A stretch of 64,000 bases of DNA from Alphaproteobacteria bacterium (GTDB lineage Bacteria > Pseudomonadota > Alphaproteobacteria > UBA6615), in the NCBI GenBank assembly GCA_021774575.1, contig JAJFIX010000045.1:206561-270560 (forward strand), given 5' to 3'. Below are positions 24,737-34,357 of this stretch, one piece after another. The notes under the pieces were generated by a model. That model was given only the letters and a program-made list of their open reading frames with translations, did not search any database and was not told where the DNA came from. Position numbers and translations under genes: made by a program. How positions within the stretch are numbered: the stretch's first letter is position 1; the number at the start of each line of letters is the position of its first letter.

Positions 24737-25530
24737 CCCGCCGCTGCAACTGCCCGGCCGGTCAAAACGCCAATGAGATGGGCGCGATAGTCGCCGGGTC
24801 CATGAATATCTGAAATCATATCGTCGCCATCAAGGGAAAGCCCGGCGACCGCATCCTTGGTGAAATTACCGGCCAAGGCCTCTTCGGCCGCTGTCCAGCG
24901 AAACACCCCGGACTGACTGGCCCCGGTGACTGCGACCCGCACACCATCTGCGGTTTTAGCGACAAAAACACCAGCCATCGCATACCGCGAAGCCGGATTA
25001 GGAAATTTCTGATAAGCCGTTGCCTGGGCGGCGGGAAACCGCACCGCAACCACCAGCTCGCCGGGCTCCAGAGCCGTTTCAAAAAGGCCGGTGAAATAAT
25101 CGTCGGCACCAATTTCACGGCGGTCGGTCACAATCGTTGCGCCAAGCCCCAGACAAGCTGCCGGATAGTCGGCCGAAGGATCATTATTGGCCACCGAGCC
25201 GCCGATAGTGCCTCGATTACGCACCTGCGGATCGCCGATTTCGCCGGCCAACGCCGCCAAAGCCGGGGTTTTTGCTTTGACTAGATCGGACCCGGCGACG
25301 GCAGCATGAGTGGTCAGCGCCTTAATTTCAACGCCGTCACCAGCCTCGGCAATCCCCACCAAATCGCCGATTCCTTTGAGGTCAATCAGGTCGGTCGGAT
25401 TTGCCAAACGCTGTTTTAAGGTTGGTATCAACGTCATCCCACCGGCAAGGTAGGTGGGGTCTTCTTTCGCATCATAGATGGATTTGGCATCGGCGGTGCT
25501 GGCCACGGTCTGATAGTCGAATGTGTACAT
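24733..25530 (-). CDS. Molybdenum hydroxylase family FAD-binding subunit (CoxM-like)
   Basis: 265-residue medium subunit of the xanthine dehydrogenase / CO dehydrogenase family. It starts MYTFDYQTVAS and shows the FAD motifs YLAGGMTLIPTLKQRLA (near residue 30), and RNRGTIGGSVANNDPSADYPAACLGLGA (near residue 108), both typical of CoxM/CutM; FAD passes electrons from the 2Fe-2S subunit to an acceptor. It starts six bases after the 2Fe-2S stop. A partner large molybdopterin subunit is not in the window. Confidence 0.88.
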   Translation of the reverse strand: MYTFDYQTVASTADAKSIYDAKEDPTYLAGGMTLIPTLKQRLANPTDLIDLKGIGDLVGIAEAGDGVEIKALTTHAAVAGSDLVKAKTPALAALAGEIGDPQVRNRGTIGGSVANNDPSADYPAACLGLGATIVTDRREIGADDYFTGLFETALEPGELVVAVRFPAAQATAYQKFPNPASRYAMAGVFVAKTADGVRVAVTGASQSGVFRWTAAEEALAGNFTKDAVAGLSLDGDDMISDIHGPGDYRAHLIGVLTGRAVAAAG

Positions 25531-25536
25531 GAGTTG

Positions 25537-26004
25537 TTACTCCGCCATGGATTTAATGCCAGCGCCAATCGACGCGACAATATTTTGATAGCCGGTGCAG
25601 CGGCAAATATTGCCCTCCAACCAGGCGCGGATTTCTTTATCGCCGGCATTTGGGTTTTTCTCGGCCAAATCGAGGGCGCTCATCACCATGCCTGGCGTGC
25701 AGAACCCGCATTGCAAACCGTGATGCTCGCGGAACGCTTCTTGCATCGGGTGCAGCTTCTCGCCGTCGGCGACCCCTTCGATGGTCGCGATTTGCGCCCC
25801 ATCGGCCTCGACCGCAAGCATCGAGCAGCTCTTCATTGATGAGCCGTTCACATGCACGACGCACGCCCCGCATTGGCTGGTGTCACAGCCGACATGGGTT
25901 CCCGTGAGGCGCAAAGTCGTCCGTAAAAAATCGACCAGCAGCGTGTTTGCCGGCACATCGCCCGAAACATCCTTGCCGTTCACAATCATTGATACCGCAA
26001 CCAT
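25537..26004 (-). CDS. Molybdenum hydroxylase family 2Fe-2S subunit (CoxS-like)
   Basis: 155-residue small subunit with two 2Fe-2S clusters. The N-terminal plant-ferredoxin-type cluster is [16 protein letters not shown] plus a later cysteine (SCSMLAVE); the C-terminal helical cluster is [14 protein letters not shown] with [12 protein letters not shown]. It transfers electrons from a molybdenum subunit to the adjacent FAD subunit. Upstream on this strand is a transporter, not the large subunit. The start is ATG 26004; a second in-frame ATG (position 6 of the chain) is possible. Confidence 0.9.
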   Translation of the reverse strand: MVAVSMIVNGKDVSGDVPANTLLVDFLRTTLRLTGTHVGCDTSQCGACVVHVNGSSMKSCSMLAVEADGAQIATIEGVADGEKLHPMQEAFREHHGLQCGFCTPGMVMSALDLAEKNPNAGDKEIRAWLEGNICRCTGYQNIVASIGAGIKSMAE

Positions 26005-26077
26005 GGAAATCCCCGTTTCACCTATCGAAATTGAAATTGAACTCTACTTCATGCGCCGGGCTCCCGGAAAGCCCCAT

Positions 26078-27268
26078 TTACTCTTTCTCTGGACGTCGCC
26101 CCAGGATCTCGCGTCCGACCAACGCAATAACCATAAGCGCCGAAACCGCGACCATTTCCAACACCCATTTCATTGGCGAGCCCTGATAATGCAGGCCGAA
26201 CACCATGAATACAACGGTCCCGGTAAATTGCGCGGCAAAGCCAAAAAACGAACTCCCAAGACCGGCAATATCTTTATGTGGGTCAAGGGTCAAGCTGGCG
26301 CTGTTGGAATTGATCGTCTGAAAGCACATGAAATAGGCAAAGGCGTGCACAGTGAAAACCGTCGCTGTGAATAACCCCGCCGCTGTGAATGACGCCAAAG
26401 AGACCATAACGGCGAGTTGCGCGATAGATGCCACCCAAATGGCGCAAGCCGGCCCCCAACGATGGATCGCCCGCCCGTTCAGATATTGCCCCAATATGAT
26501 GCCAAATCCGGTCAACGCAAATAATACGGCAAATACCGTCTCCGATGTGCCCGTCCCCTCGATATAGAGGCGAGACGTATTCGCGATATAGGAAATGATC
26601 GTAATATAGGCCAGCGCCGTCAAAACCGTATAAAAGCGCGACTGAGGATGGCGAATAATCCGCCCAATGCCATAGGCGATCCGGGCCGGTTTCAGAGCGT
26701 CCGGGTCGCGCCGCTCCAATGTTTCGCGATAAATGAATATCGTGCACCAGCCAAGACAAATGACAAAAAGCGCCATCGCCAGGAACACCAGACGCCAACT
26801 CCCGATGGCAATTAACCCGGCGCCCAATAGTGGCGCGACCAGCGGCCCAAAGGCGAACACCGCCGACGCCATAGCCATCGCTCGCGCCAATTCCCGCCCC
26901 GAATAAAGATCGCGCAATATCGCCCTGGCAACCACCTGGCCCGTCGCCCCGCCAAGACCTTGCAGCATCCGCCCGGCGATAACGATTTCAATTGTCGGAC
27001 CAAGCAAGCCCAGCAAAGCACCGGCAAGATAAATGCCCATGCCAAAGAGCAGCGCCGGTCGGCGGCCAAACCGGTCGGAAATCGAGCCAAACAGGATCTG
27101 CCCAAACCCAAAGGAGAGCGTATAGAGAATGACGGTCAGTTGAACACGCGATATCGGCGCATCCAAACTTTCCGCCATTTGGTGAAAGGCGGGCAACACG
27201 ATATCGATGGAAAAAGCGCTCATCGACATCAGCAAGCCGGTGAAAATAATGACAAATGTCCGCGACAT
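26078..27268 (-). CDS. Bcr/CflA-type multidrug efflux MFS transporter
   Basis: 396-residue major facilitator with twelve hydrophobic segments. The first loop motif is GSISDRFGRRPALLFG (MFS motif A), and helix 1 is followed by SIDIVLPAFHQMAESL, like the Bcr/CflA group (SxDxYLPA). Later LGGATGQVVARAILRDLYSG matches the GAAxGxVVARAIVRD segment of that group. It expels drugs or metabolites by proton antiport in characterised members; substrate is unknown. It sits between methylmalonyl-CoA mutase and the CoxS-like gene on the same strand, but a functional link is not evident. Confidence 0.85.
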   Translation of the reverse strand: MSRTFVIIFTGLLMSMSAFSIDIVLPAFHQMAESLDAPISRVQLTVILYTLSFGFGQILFGSISDRFGRRPALLFGMGIYLAGALLGLLGPTIEIVIAGRMLQGLGGATGQVVARAILRDLYSGRELARAMAMASAVFAFGPLVAPLLGAGLIAIGSWRLVFLAMALFVICLGWCTIFIYRETLERRDPDALKPARIAYGIGRIIRHPQSRFYTVLTALAYITIISYIANTSRLYIEGTGTSETVFAVLFALTGFGIILGQYLNGRAIHRWGPACAIWVASIAQLAVMVSLASFTAAGLFTATVFTVHAFAYFMCFQTINSNSASLTLDPHKDIAGLGSSFFGFAAQFTGTVVFMVFGLHYQGSPMKWVLEMVAVSALMVIALVGREILGRRPEKE

Positions 27269-27307
27269 GAAAACCCGGTTCAGTTTAGGCTGGAAGGCTG
27301 GTAACGA

Positions 27308-29425
27308 TTATCGATTTCGATGCAAGGACGCACGGATTAGGGCAAGAACGTCTTCGGCAGCCGCCTGGACATGGGTTCCCGGTCCGTAAATTGCCGCCAC
27401 ACCGTGGGCCTTTAAACCTTCGCGATCTTGGGGCGGAATGACGCCGCCGCAAACGATGACGATGTCTTCGCCGCCTTGGTCTTTTAGTGCCGATACAAGA
27501 GCCGGTACCATACTTCCATGAGCACCGGCCAAGGTTGAAACACCGATGGCGTGCGCGCCGGTTTGAACAGCCTGCCTGGCCGCCGCCTCCGGTGTATCGA
27601 AGAGCGGCCCAACTTCGATTTCAAATCCGAGATCGGCAAAGGCCGAGGCGATCACCCGCGCGCCTCGATCATGACCGTCCTGGCCCAATTTCGCGACCAA
27701 AAGATGCGGCTTCTTGCCCTCTTCAACGGCAAAACGCCCAATATCGCCGCGCAATGTTTCAAAGCCCGCATCGCCTTCATTGGCTTTGGCATAGACGCCG
27801 GAAAGCAGTTCGGGTTGGACTTGGTGGCGGGTATAGACCTCCTCAAGCGCGAAGGAGACTTCGCCCAAACTGGCGCGCGCTGTCATCGCTTCGATGCTCA
27901 ATTCCAACAGATTGCCGCTTTCTTCGCGAGCGGCCAGCCTTAAAGCATCCAGGGCACGAGCAACCCGCGCGTCATTGCGCGAGCTCCGGGTCTTCTCCAG
28001 TCGGGCGATCTGACCCTCGCGCACTACTTTATTATCGACCTTCAAAATATCAATTTCTGTTTCGGTCTCGGCGCGATAGCGATTGACGCCGACAATGACG
28101 TCCTCGCCCCGGTCAACCCTGGCCTGGGTCTGTAGTGCTGATTTTTCGATCTGCAATTTCGGCCAGCCGGTACGTATGGCCTCGGTCATGCCGCCCATTT
28201 GCTCAATCTCGGCAATCAGTTTTTCCGCGCCTTGTGCAAGATCAGATGTCAGACTTTCGACATAGTAAGAGCCCGCCAACGGGTCGACCACATCGGTTAC
28301 CCCGGTTTCATGTTGCAAGATAAGCTGGGTGTTGCGAGCCACCCGGGCCGAGGCCTCGGACGGCAGCGCCAATGCCTCATCAAATGCGTTGGTGTGCAAG
28401 GATTGGGTGCCGCCCAATACTGCCGACATGGCCTCATAGGCGGTGCGCACGATGTTATTTGTTGGATCTTGAGCGGCGAGAGACACACCGCTGGTCTGGC
28501 AATGGGTACGCAATGCCAGACTGCGCGGATTGCCGGGGGAAAAATTCTTTTCCATCAACCGGGACCAGAGCAACCGCGCCGCCCGCAATTTCGCCGCCTC
28601 GCGAAAGAAATCAGTGCCGACGGCAAAGAAAAAACTCAAACGTGGCGCAAAATCATCAACGTCAAGACCACGACCTATTGCCGCGCGGACATATTCGAGC
28701 CCATCTGCGAGAGTAAAGGCAAGCTCCTGAACCAGCGAACCTCCCGCTTCGTGAATATGGTAGCCGGAAATCGATACGGAATTATATTTCGGCATGTTGG
28801 CGGCGGTATAGCTGATGATGTCGGAGACTATTCGCATGGAAGGTCCCGGCGGATAGATATAGGTATTGCGGACCATAAATTCCTTGAGAACATCATTTTG
28901 GATGGTACCGCTGAGAGCAGCATCAGCCACACCTTGTTCACGCCCGGCAACGATAAAAGCGGCCAAAACCGGCAACACCGCACCATTCATGGTCATCGAC
29001 ACGCTCATCCGGTCCAGCGGAATACCATCGAACAGAATTTTCATATCCTCGACGCCGTCGATTGCCACACCGGCCATGCCGACATCGTCCCCGGCCTCGG
29101 GCGCATCGCTGTCATAGCCGCGGTGGGTCGGCAGATCGAAAGCGACAGACAATCCTTTTTGGCCACCGGCCAATAATTTCCGGTAAAACCCATTGGACTC
29201 CTCCGCCGTCGAAAACCCGGCATATTGGCGGATCGTCCAGGGTCGACCGGCATACATGGTGGCGCGCGGTCCACGGATATAGGGCGGCTCTCCAGGCAAA
29301 TCATCCAGCCAATCGAGGCCATCGAGATCGGTCGCGGTGTAGATTATCTTTCCCGGCGGGGCGCCCAGCTCCTTGCTGGCCCTTTCCACCCAGGCTTTCA
29401 TTGCCGCTTCTTTTTTGTTCACCAT
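27308..29425 (-). CDS. scpA: Methylmalonyl-CoA mutase
   Basis: Adenosylcobalamin enzyme of 705 residues that interconverts (R)-methylmalonyl-CoA and succinyl-CoA, the last step of propionyl-CoA use. The substrate-binding barrel starts with [34 protein letters not shown], and contains [14 protein letters not shown]. The C-terminal B12 domain (last ~130 residues) has the base-off motif GQDGHDRG (DxHxxG) with a SxL...GG pattern later. ATG 29425 follows GAGGG; the open frame extends about 18 residues further. No MeaB-like chaperone gene or small subunit lies next to it, so this is the single-chain type. The symbol is from family equivalence. Confidence 0.94.
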   Translation of the reverse strand: MVNKKEAAMKAWVERASKELGAPPGKIIYTATDLDGLDWLDDLPGEPPYIRGPRATMYAGRPWTIRQYAGFSTAEESNGFYRKLLAGGQKGLSVAFDLPTHRGYDSDAPEAGDDVGMAGVAIDGVEDMKILFDGIPLDRMSVSMTMNGAVLPVLAAFIVAGREQGVADAALSGTIQNDVLKEFMVRNTYIYPPGPSMRIVSDIISYTAANMPKYNSVSISGYHIHEAGGSLVQELAFTLADGLEYVRAAIGRGLDVDDFAPRLSFFFAVGTDFFREAAKLRAARLLWSRLMEKNFSPGNPRSLALRTHCQTSGVSLAAQDPTNNIVRTAYEAMSAVLGGTQSLHTNAFDEALALPSEASARVARNTQLILQHETGVTDVVDPLAGSYYVESLTSDLAQGAEKLIAEIEQMGGMTEAIRTGWPKLQIEKSALQTQARVDRGEDVIVGVNRYRAETETEIDILKVDNKVVREGQIARLEKTRSSRNDARVARALDALRLAAREESGNLLELSIEAMTARASLGEVSFALEEVYTRHQVQPELLSGVYAKANEGDAGFETLRGDIGRFAVEEGKKPHLLVAKLGQDGHDRGARVIASAFADLGFEIEVGPLFDTPEAAARQAVQTGAHAIGVSTLAGAHGSMVPALVSALKDQGGEDIVIVCGGVIPPQDREGLKAHGVAAIYGPGTHVQAAAEDVLALIRASLHRNR

Positions 29426-29518
29426 AGACACCCTCGAATTCGCGCCGCAGTATAGACCGTCCCCCGGCGGGCGGTCCATCGCCGTACCATAGAATACGAT
29501 AAAATCAGGAGACGATCA

Positions 29519-30937
29519 TTGGTCGCCAGCACCCTCGTCACTCGCAAGCCCGCAAATATCACACCAATTGATATTGTCGCAGAAAAAGACTTTGAGAAAT
29601 GGCTTAAAGCCCAAACCGGCGCCGCGCGAGGCTGGCTAAAAAATATCGACTTTCAGGCTGCCCCAGGCGCAAAAACCCTGCTGCCCAATGGTGAGGGAGC
29701 AACCAGAGGGCTCTTCATCCTGCCAACTGATCGCGGTCCATGGCCGTGGAGCGACTTGGCCCAGGCAATGGCGCCGGGTGCATATGAACTGATCGAGCCG
29801 TTTGGTCGACGGAATCTGGCCAAACCCGAGACAGCCTATTCCGCCGCCCTTGGCTGGGCCTTGGCCGCCTATCATTTCGGCCGCTATAAAAAATCCACTG
29901 TCAAACCGAGGAACCTTTTTTGGCCCCAGTCGGCCGACAGGAAAGCCGTCATCGCCGCGCTCGATGCAACGTCGCTGGTCCGCGATTTAATAAACACACC
30001 GGCAGGTGACCTCGGCCCATCAGAGCTCGCAACGGAGGCGCGAACGCTGGCGCGCAAGCACGGCGCAAAGGCCAAGCTCGTCATCGGCGACCAGCTCCTA
30101 AAAATGAATTATCCAGCCATCCATGCCGTAGGCCGGGCGGCCACGGATGAACCCCGATTTATCGATTTGACCTGGGGCAAGCCGGGGGCACCCAAAATCA
30201 CCCTCGTCGGCAAGGGGGTATGTTTTGATTCCGGCGGGCTGGATCTCAAAAGTGCTGCCGGCATGCGATATATGAAAAAGGATATGGGCGGCGCTGCCCA
30301 CGTCTTGGGTCTAGCCTCGATGATCATGGCGGCAAACTTGCCGGTTCGGTTGCGGGTGCTGATTGCGGCAGTAGAAAACGCCGTTGCCGGTAACGCGTTT
30401 CGACCGGGCGATATTGTGACAACCCGAAAAGGGATCAGGGTCGAGGTTGGCAATACCGATGCCGAAGGCCGATTGGTTCTTTCCGACTGCTTGGCCGAGG
30501 CAGCGAGCGAAAAACCGGAAATGATCCTGGATTTTGCCACTCTGACCGGCGCGGCGCGGGTCGCCCTGGGTGCCGAACTGCCGGCGATGTTTGCCAATGA
30601 CGATAGGCTGGCCGCCGATATTCTGGCCGCCGGCGAAAGGACCGCCGACCCGGTCTGGCGACTACCTCTCCACCAGCCCTATCGCAGTCAACTCCAATCG
30701 AAAATCGCCGATCTCAACAATATCAGTCCAGGCGGGTTTGGCGGCGCCATCACCGCTGCCCTGTTTCTCGAGGCCTTTATCGAGCCAGGCATTCCCTGGG
30801 TGCATTTTGATTTGATGGCTTGGAACCAGGCCTCTCGCCCCGGCCGCCCCGAAGGCGGAGAGGCAATGGCCATGCGGGCTGTCCACGATATGCTGGAAAC
30901 GCGCTATATACTCAAAACCCCGAAAAAGAAGAAATAA
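29519..30937 (+). CDS. Leucyl aminopeptidase family (M17) peptidase
   Basis: 472-residue cytosolic metallo-aminopeptidase. The two-metal M17 active site is visible: VGKGVCFDSGGLDLKSA (Lys/Asp), MKKDMGGAA (Asp), and NTDAEGRLVLSD (Asp/Glu plus catalytic Arg). The N-terminal ~170 residues hold the less conserved oligomerisation domain. The TTG at 29519 is supported by an AGGAGA site seven bases upstream; there is no suitable ATG nearby. It trims N-terminal amino acids from peptides, a plausible partner to the peptide importers in the window. Confidence 0.9.
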   Translation: MVASTLVTRKPANITPIDIVAEKDFEKWLKAQTGAARGWLKNIDFQAAPGAKTLLPNGEGATRGLFILPTDRGPWPWSDLAQAMAPGAYELIEPFGRRNLAKPETAYSAALGWALAAYHFGRYKKSTVKPRNLFWPQSADRKAVIAALDATSLVRDLINTPAGDLGPSELATEARTLARKHGAKAKLVIGDQLLKMNYPAIHAVGRAATDEPRFIDLTWGKPGAPKITLVGKGVCFDSGGLDLKSAAGMRYMKKDMGGAAHVLGLASMIMAANLPVRLRVLIAAVENAVAGNAFRPGDIVTTRKGIRVEVGNTDAEGRLVLSDCLAEAASEKPEMILDFATLTGAARVALGAELPAMFANDDRLAADILAAGERTADPVWRLPLHQPYRSQLQSKIADLNNISPGGFGGAITAALFLEAFIEPGIPWVHFDLMAWNQASRPGRPEGGEAMAMRAVHDMLETRYILKTPKKKK

Positions 30938-30957
30938 AGACCGCCTGGTTACCCAGC

Positions 30958-31569
30958 CTAATTACATAGCCGGTTTTTATCTGAAGCCCAGCTGCGGGGC
31001 GTCGACTCTTCGCAATTCCAAAAACCGGTACCGTTTTGTTGGGCAGCAAGTTCGGCAACCTTATAGCGACCAATTTCCGGCCCTTCGAAATTATCATCGT
31101 CAGCGCGCGCCCAACCGGTCAAAACAAGTATCTCGGCTAAATCATTCGACTCGCGATCAAGGTCGTCCGCCGCTTCGGCGAAATCATCGGAAAGGCAGCG
31201 GGCAAACAGCAAATTATCCGCACCTGCGCCGATAATGATGCAATCGACCGGCTCGACTCCATTGACAAGTCGCAGCGTCGCCGAAAGCGCCAACAGACCG
31301 CATCTCGCCTCATCGGCCCGTGATTGCGTGCATTGCTCATCAAGGTCCGACGACTTGATGCCAAAGAGTTGCACCGTCAAATCGCCGACCACCGCCGTAT
31401 CGCCATCCTCGAAAATCAACGCACCACCGGCGATCAGCTGGATCCTCTGCACCTCGCTAAAAATACTCGGAAGTTGGCCGTTAAGATTGCCAAATTGGGC
31501 GTTGGCAGGCGCCCACCACGTCACAAAAACCAGCCACAACATAATGGCCCCAATACGCGATACAGACAT
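30958..31569 (-). CDS. Exported staphylococcal-nuclease-like (SNase-fold) protein
   Basis: 203-residue protein with a signal peptide (MSVSRIGAIMLWLVFVTWWA, cleavage near ANA/QF). The following VGDLTVQLFGIKSSDLDEQCTQ, CGLLALSATLRLVNG, FARCLSDDF and LVLTGWARADDD match the order of an SNase-fold domain (beta strands, helix, AxCxxxDL-like segment, LVxxGWA). Catalytic positions look altered: the family RLxGIDAPE stretch reads QLFGIKSSD, replacing the arginine by glutamine. It may be a non-catalytic member. It converges on the aminopeptidase gene about 20 bases away. Confidence 0.65.
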   Translation of the reverse strand: MSVSRIGAIMLWLVFVTWWAPANAQFGNLNGQLPSIFSEVQRIQLIAGGALIFEDGDTAVVGDLTVQLFGIKSSDLDEQCTQSRADEARCGLLALSATLRLVNGVEPVDCIIIGAGADNLLFARCLSDDFAEAADDLDRESNDLAEILVLTGWARADDDNFEGPEIGRYKVAELAAQQNGTGFWNCEESTPRSWASDKNRLCN

Positions 31570-31761
31570 AATACGCCCCTTTTCTTGCCGCCCTTCACCC
31601 TCGATTCGCCCATGTAATTTAGGCGACCGACGCCTTTAGCCAGGCGGACCTGAACCGTTTCCCCTCCTAACCTACCACAGCCAGGCTCTATGTTGTTGAA
31701 AAACAACGCATTCAGCGATCAGGGCTGTTCACGTGCCGCTCTTGCCCGAAGTAAAGCGACG

Positions 31762-32700
31762 TCAATAGCCACGTGTTAGGTCAACTAGATTGTGCATCAC
31801 TTCGCCATTTTCAACCCGGCGAATATTTTCCACCACCTGATCGGCAACGCTGCGCGGATCGGTGACGGCGGCGATATGGGGGGTCAGGATAATTTTTTCG
31901 TGTCGCCAGAAAGGATGGTTTTGGGGCAACGGCTCAACGGTAAACACATCCAAATAGGCCCCCGACAAATGGCCACTATCGAGGGCTGCGAGGAGGTCGT
32001 CATCGACGATATGCGCCCCACGAGCGATATTGATGACCCAGGCGCCTTTCGGCAATTGAGCAAAATTGTCTCGGTTGAGAATATCTTCCGTCTCTTGTGT
32101 CAATGGCAGCAAACAGACGAGAATGTTCGATTTCGCCAATAAATTCTCGAGCCCGTCATTGCCGTGGTGATGCACCAAGCCGCCGGGTAGAGGGTCGCGT
32201 CGCGATGTCCGCGACCAGCCGGCAACCTGAAAACCAAGACCGACGCAGGCCTGCGCCAGCGAGGTGCCAAGGACCCCAAGGCCAAGAATACCGACACGTG
32301 TCTCTTCAGCCGTGCGCTGGCTCAATATTCGCCACTCGCCCTTATTCCGGTTTTGCGCGTATTCGGGAAAGCGCCGGTGGGCCGCCAAGATTGTGGCGAG
32401 CCCATATTCAACTATGCCCGCGGTCAAACGATCATCGATGACCCGCGCCACCGGAACATCCACCGGCAACTCCGGATCGACAAAAATATGATCAACCCCA
32501 GCGCCGAGAGAAAGAATTGCCTTGAGATTTGGCAAGTCAGCCAGCAAGCCGAGAGGCGGCTTCCAGACCAGCGCATAATCAATATCGGCCGGATCGCCAC
32601 ATTCGGGCCACACCCGCAAATCCAAATTGGGTAGGCGCCGTTTTAGTTCCGTCACCCACCAATTGGCGTTGTCGACCGCCGATTGAAACAGCAAGGCCAT
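31762..32700 (-). CDS. ghrA: Glyoxylate/hydroxypyruvate reductase A-type 2-hydroxyacid dehydrogenase
   Basis: 312-residue NAD(P)H-dependent reductase, the same length as E. coli GhrA. The Rossmann motif is GILGLGVLGTSLAQA; the catalytic Arg, Glu and His lie in INIARGAHIVDDDLLAAL, VFTVEPLP and HPFWRHEKIILTPHIAAVTDP. ATG 32700 is chosen because the upstream ~50 in-frame residues are not family-like. It reduces glyoxylate or hydroxypyruvate. It starts 14 bases after the yejF-like stop, so it may be the last gene of that transcript. Confidence 0.88.
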   Translation of the reverse strand: MALLFQSAVDNANWWVTELKRRLPNLDLRVWPECGDPADIDYALVWKPPLGLLADLPNLKAILSLGAGVDHIFVDPELPVDVPVARVIDDRLTAGIVEYGLATILAAHRRFPEYAQNRNKGEWRILSQRTAEETRVGILGLGVLGTSLAQACVGLGFQVAGWSRTSRRDPLPGGLVHHHGNDGLENLLAKSNILVCLLPLTQETEDILNRDNFAQLPKGAWVINIARGAHIVDDDLLAALDSGHLSGAYLDVFTVEPLPQNHPFWRHEKIILTPHIAAVTDPRSVADQVVENIRRVENGEVMHNLVDLTRGY

Positions 32701-32713
32701 TGTGGCGCCCACC

Positions 32714-34357
32714 TCAGGTTCCAACCACACCCTCGACCGCCGCCAGATCGAAGGCGGCAGCCATGAGTGCTTTGGTATAGTTTTCCTTTGGAGCGTCAAA
32801 AATTTGCGCTGCCGGCCCGTGCTCGACAACCTTGCCTCGGCGCATGACAATCACATGTTCCGAGATCGCCCGAACGACACTCAGATCATGGCTGATAAAA
32901 AGATAAGCAAGGTTGTGGCGCCGCTGCAGATCGCGCAGCAAATCGATGATTTGAACCTGCACAGACCGGTCGAGGGCCGAGGTCGGCTCATCCAGCACGA
33001 CAAAGCGCGGTTTCAGGACCAGTGCCCGGGCAATCGCCACCCGTTGGCGCTGACCACCGGAAAATTCGTGGGGGTAACGGAACCGGGTTTCGGGATCAAG
33101 ATCGACTTCTTTCATTACATCGACAATCATCGCGTCCCGTTCTTGGGCATCATCACCCAAATTATGGACTTTTAGCCCTTCCTCGATGATTTGGGCAATC
33201 GACATGCGCGGCGACAAGCTACCATAGGGGTCTTGAAAAACGATTTGCATATCCGACCGGAGAGGCCGGATTTCGCGGGGCCGTAGCCCGGAAATCTCTG
33301 TGCCCCTGAAAGTGATCGGGCCTTTCGACGAAATCAGCCGCAACAAGGCAAGCCCCAAAGTCGTCTTGCCCGACCCCGACTCGCCAACAACCCCGACGGT
33401 CTGGCCTTCGCGAACCTGTAGACTGAGACCGTCGACAGCGCGAACATAATCAACGGTTTTTTTAAGCAGGCCTTTTTTAATTGGAAACCAGATCTTGAGA
33501 TCGTCGGCCTCCATGATGACTGGGGCACCGTCTTTGGCCTTATTCGGCTCACCGCTTGGTTCGGCCGAGAGCAGTTCTTTTGTGTAAGGGTCTTGCGGCG
33601 TGTCGAAGATGGTCTTTGTCTCTCCCTGCTCGACAATTTTTCCATCATTCATCACGCAAATTCTGTCGGAGATTTTGCGCACGATACTGAGGTCATGGGT
33701 GATGAATAAAATCGCCATGCCAAAACGGTTTTGCAACTCTTCCAGTAGTTCTAGAATTTGCGCCTGTATCGTGACATCCAGCGCCGTTGTCGGTTCATCG
33801 GCAATCAGCAAATCGGGCTCGTTGGCTAGTGCCATCGCGATCATCACCCGCTGACGCTGCCCGCCGGAAAGCTCATGAGGCAGCGCGGTCAGGCGTCGCT
33901 CCGCATCGGCCAAACCAACCAGCTTCAACAATTCAAGGGTCCGCACCCGTGCCGCCGCCTTGCTCAAGCCTCGGTGAATGATCAGGGTCTCGCTTACTTG
34001 GCGTTCAACATTGTGCAACGGATTGAGAGAGCTCTGGGGCTCTTGAAAGATCATCGAAATCCGGTCGCCGCGAATTTTCTGCAGGTCGGCCTGCCCGGCG
34101 CCGACCAACTCGGTATCGGCAAATTTGATGCTGCCCGACGGATGGCTCGCCGTCGGATAGGGCAGGAGCTGCAGAATAGAAAGCGCGGTGACCGATTTTC
34201 CCGAGCCGGACTCGCCGACCAGCGCCACCGTTTCGCCCTTTCGAATATCGAAATCGATACCGCGCACGGCCGAGACGGTACCCCCCATTGTCGAAAAATC
34301 GACGGAGAGGTCGGTCACGGAAAGCAGCGTTTCACCGATCGAACCGGCGTCGGTCAT
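32714..34357 (-). CDS. yejF: Peptide ABC transporter ATP-binding protein, duplicated (YejF-like)
   Basis: 547-residue ATPase with two complete nucleotide-binding domains in one chain, as in YejF. Domain 1: Walker [11 protein letters not shown] near residue 50, signature LSGGQRQR near 165, Walker B LLIADEP; domain 2: Walker [10 protein letters not shown] near residue 335, signature FSGGQRQR, Walker [13 protein letters not shown]. Each half is followed by the D-loop and switch histidine (ITHDLS, ISHDLS). It powers import of peptides or peptide-like compounds (microcin C in E. coli). The start overlaps the yejE stop by four bases. Confidence 0.92.
   Translation of the reverse strand: MTDAGSIGETLLSVTDLSVDFSTMGGTVSAVRGIDFDIRKGETVALVGESGSGKSVTALSILQLLPYPTASHPSGSIKFADTELVGAGQADLQKIRGDRISMIFQEPQSSLNPLHNVERQVSETLIIHRGLSKAAARVRTLELLKLVGLADAERRLTALPHELSGGQRQRVMIAMALANEPDLLIADEPTTALDVTIQAQILELLEELQNRFGMAILFITHDLSIVRKISDRICVMNDGKIVEQGETKTIFDTPQDPYTKELLSAEPSGEPNKAKDGAPVIMEADDLKIWFPIKKGLLKKTVDYVRAVDGLSLQVREGQTVGVVGESGSGKTTLGLALLRLISSKGPITFRGTEISGLRPREIRPLRSDMQIVFQDPYGSLSPRMSIAQIIEEGLKVHNLGDDAQERDAMIVDVMKEVDLDPETRFRYPHEFSGGQRQRVAIARALVLKPRFVVLDEPTSALDRSVQVQIIDLLRDLQRRHNLAYLFISHDLSVVRAISEHVIVMRRGKVVEHGPAAQIFDAPKENYTKALMAAAFDLAAVEGVVGT

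Noticed and set aside
27308-29425. Cobalamin riboswitch before methylmalonyl-CoA mutase or the dehalogenase
   Set aside because: Leaders are short (about 93 bases before the mutase) and I see no B12-box-like sequence or typical structure.
31570-31761. Small hairpin GTTGTT-GAAA-AACAAC (31692-31707) as a terminator
   Set aside because: The stem is only 6 bp with A/T pairs and no T run follows on either strand.
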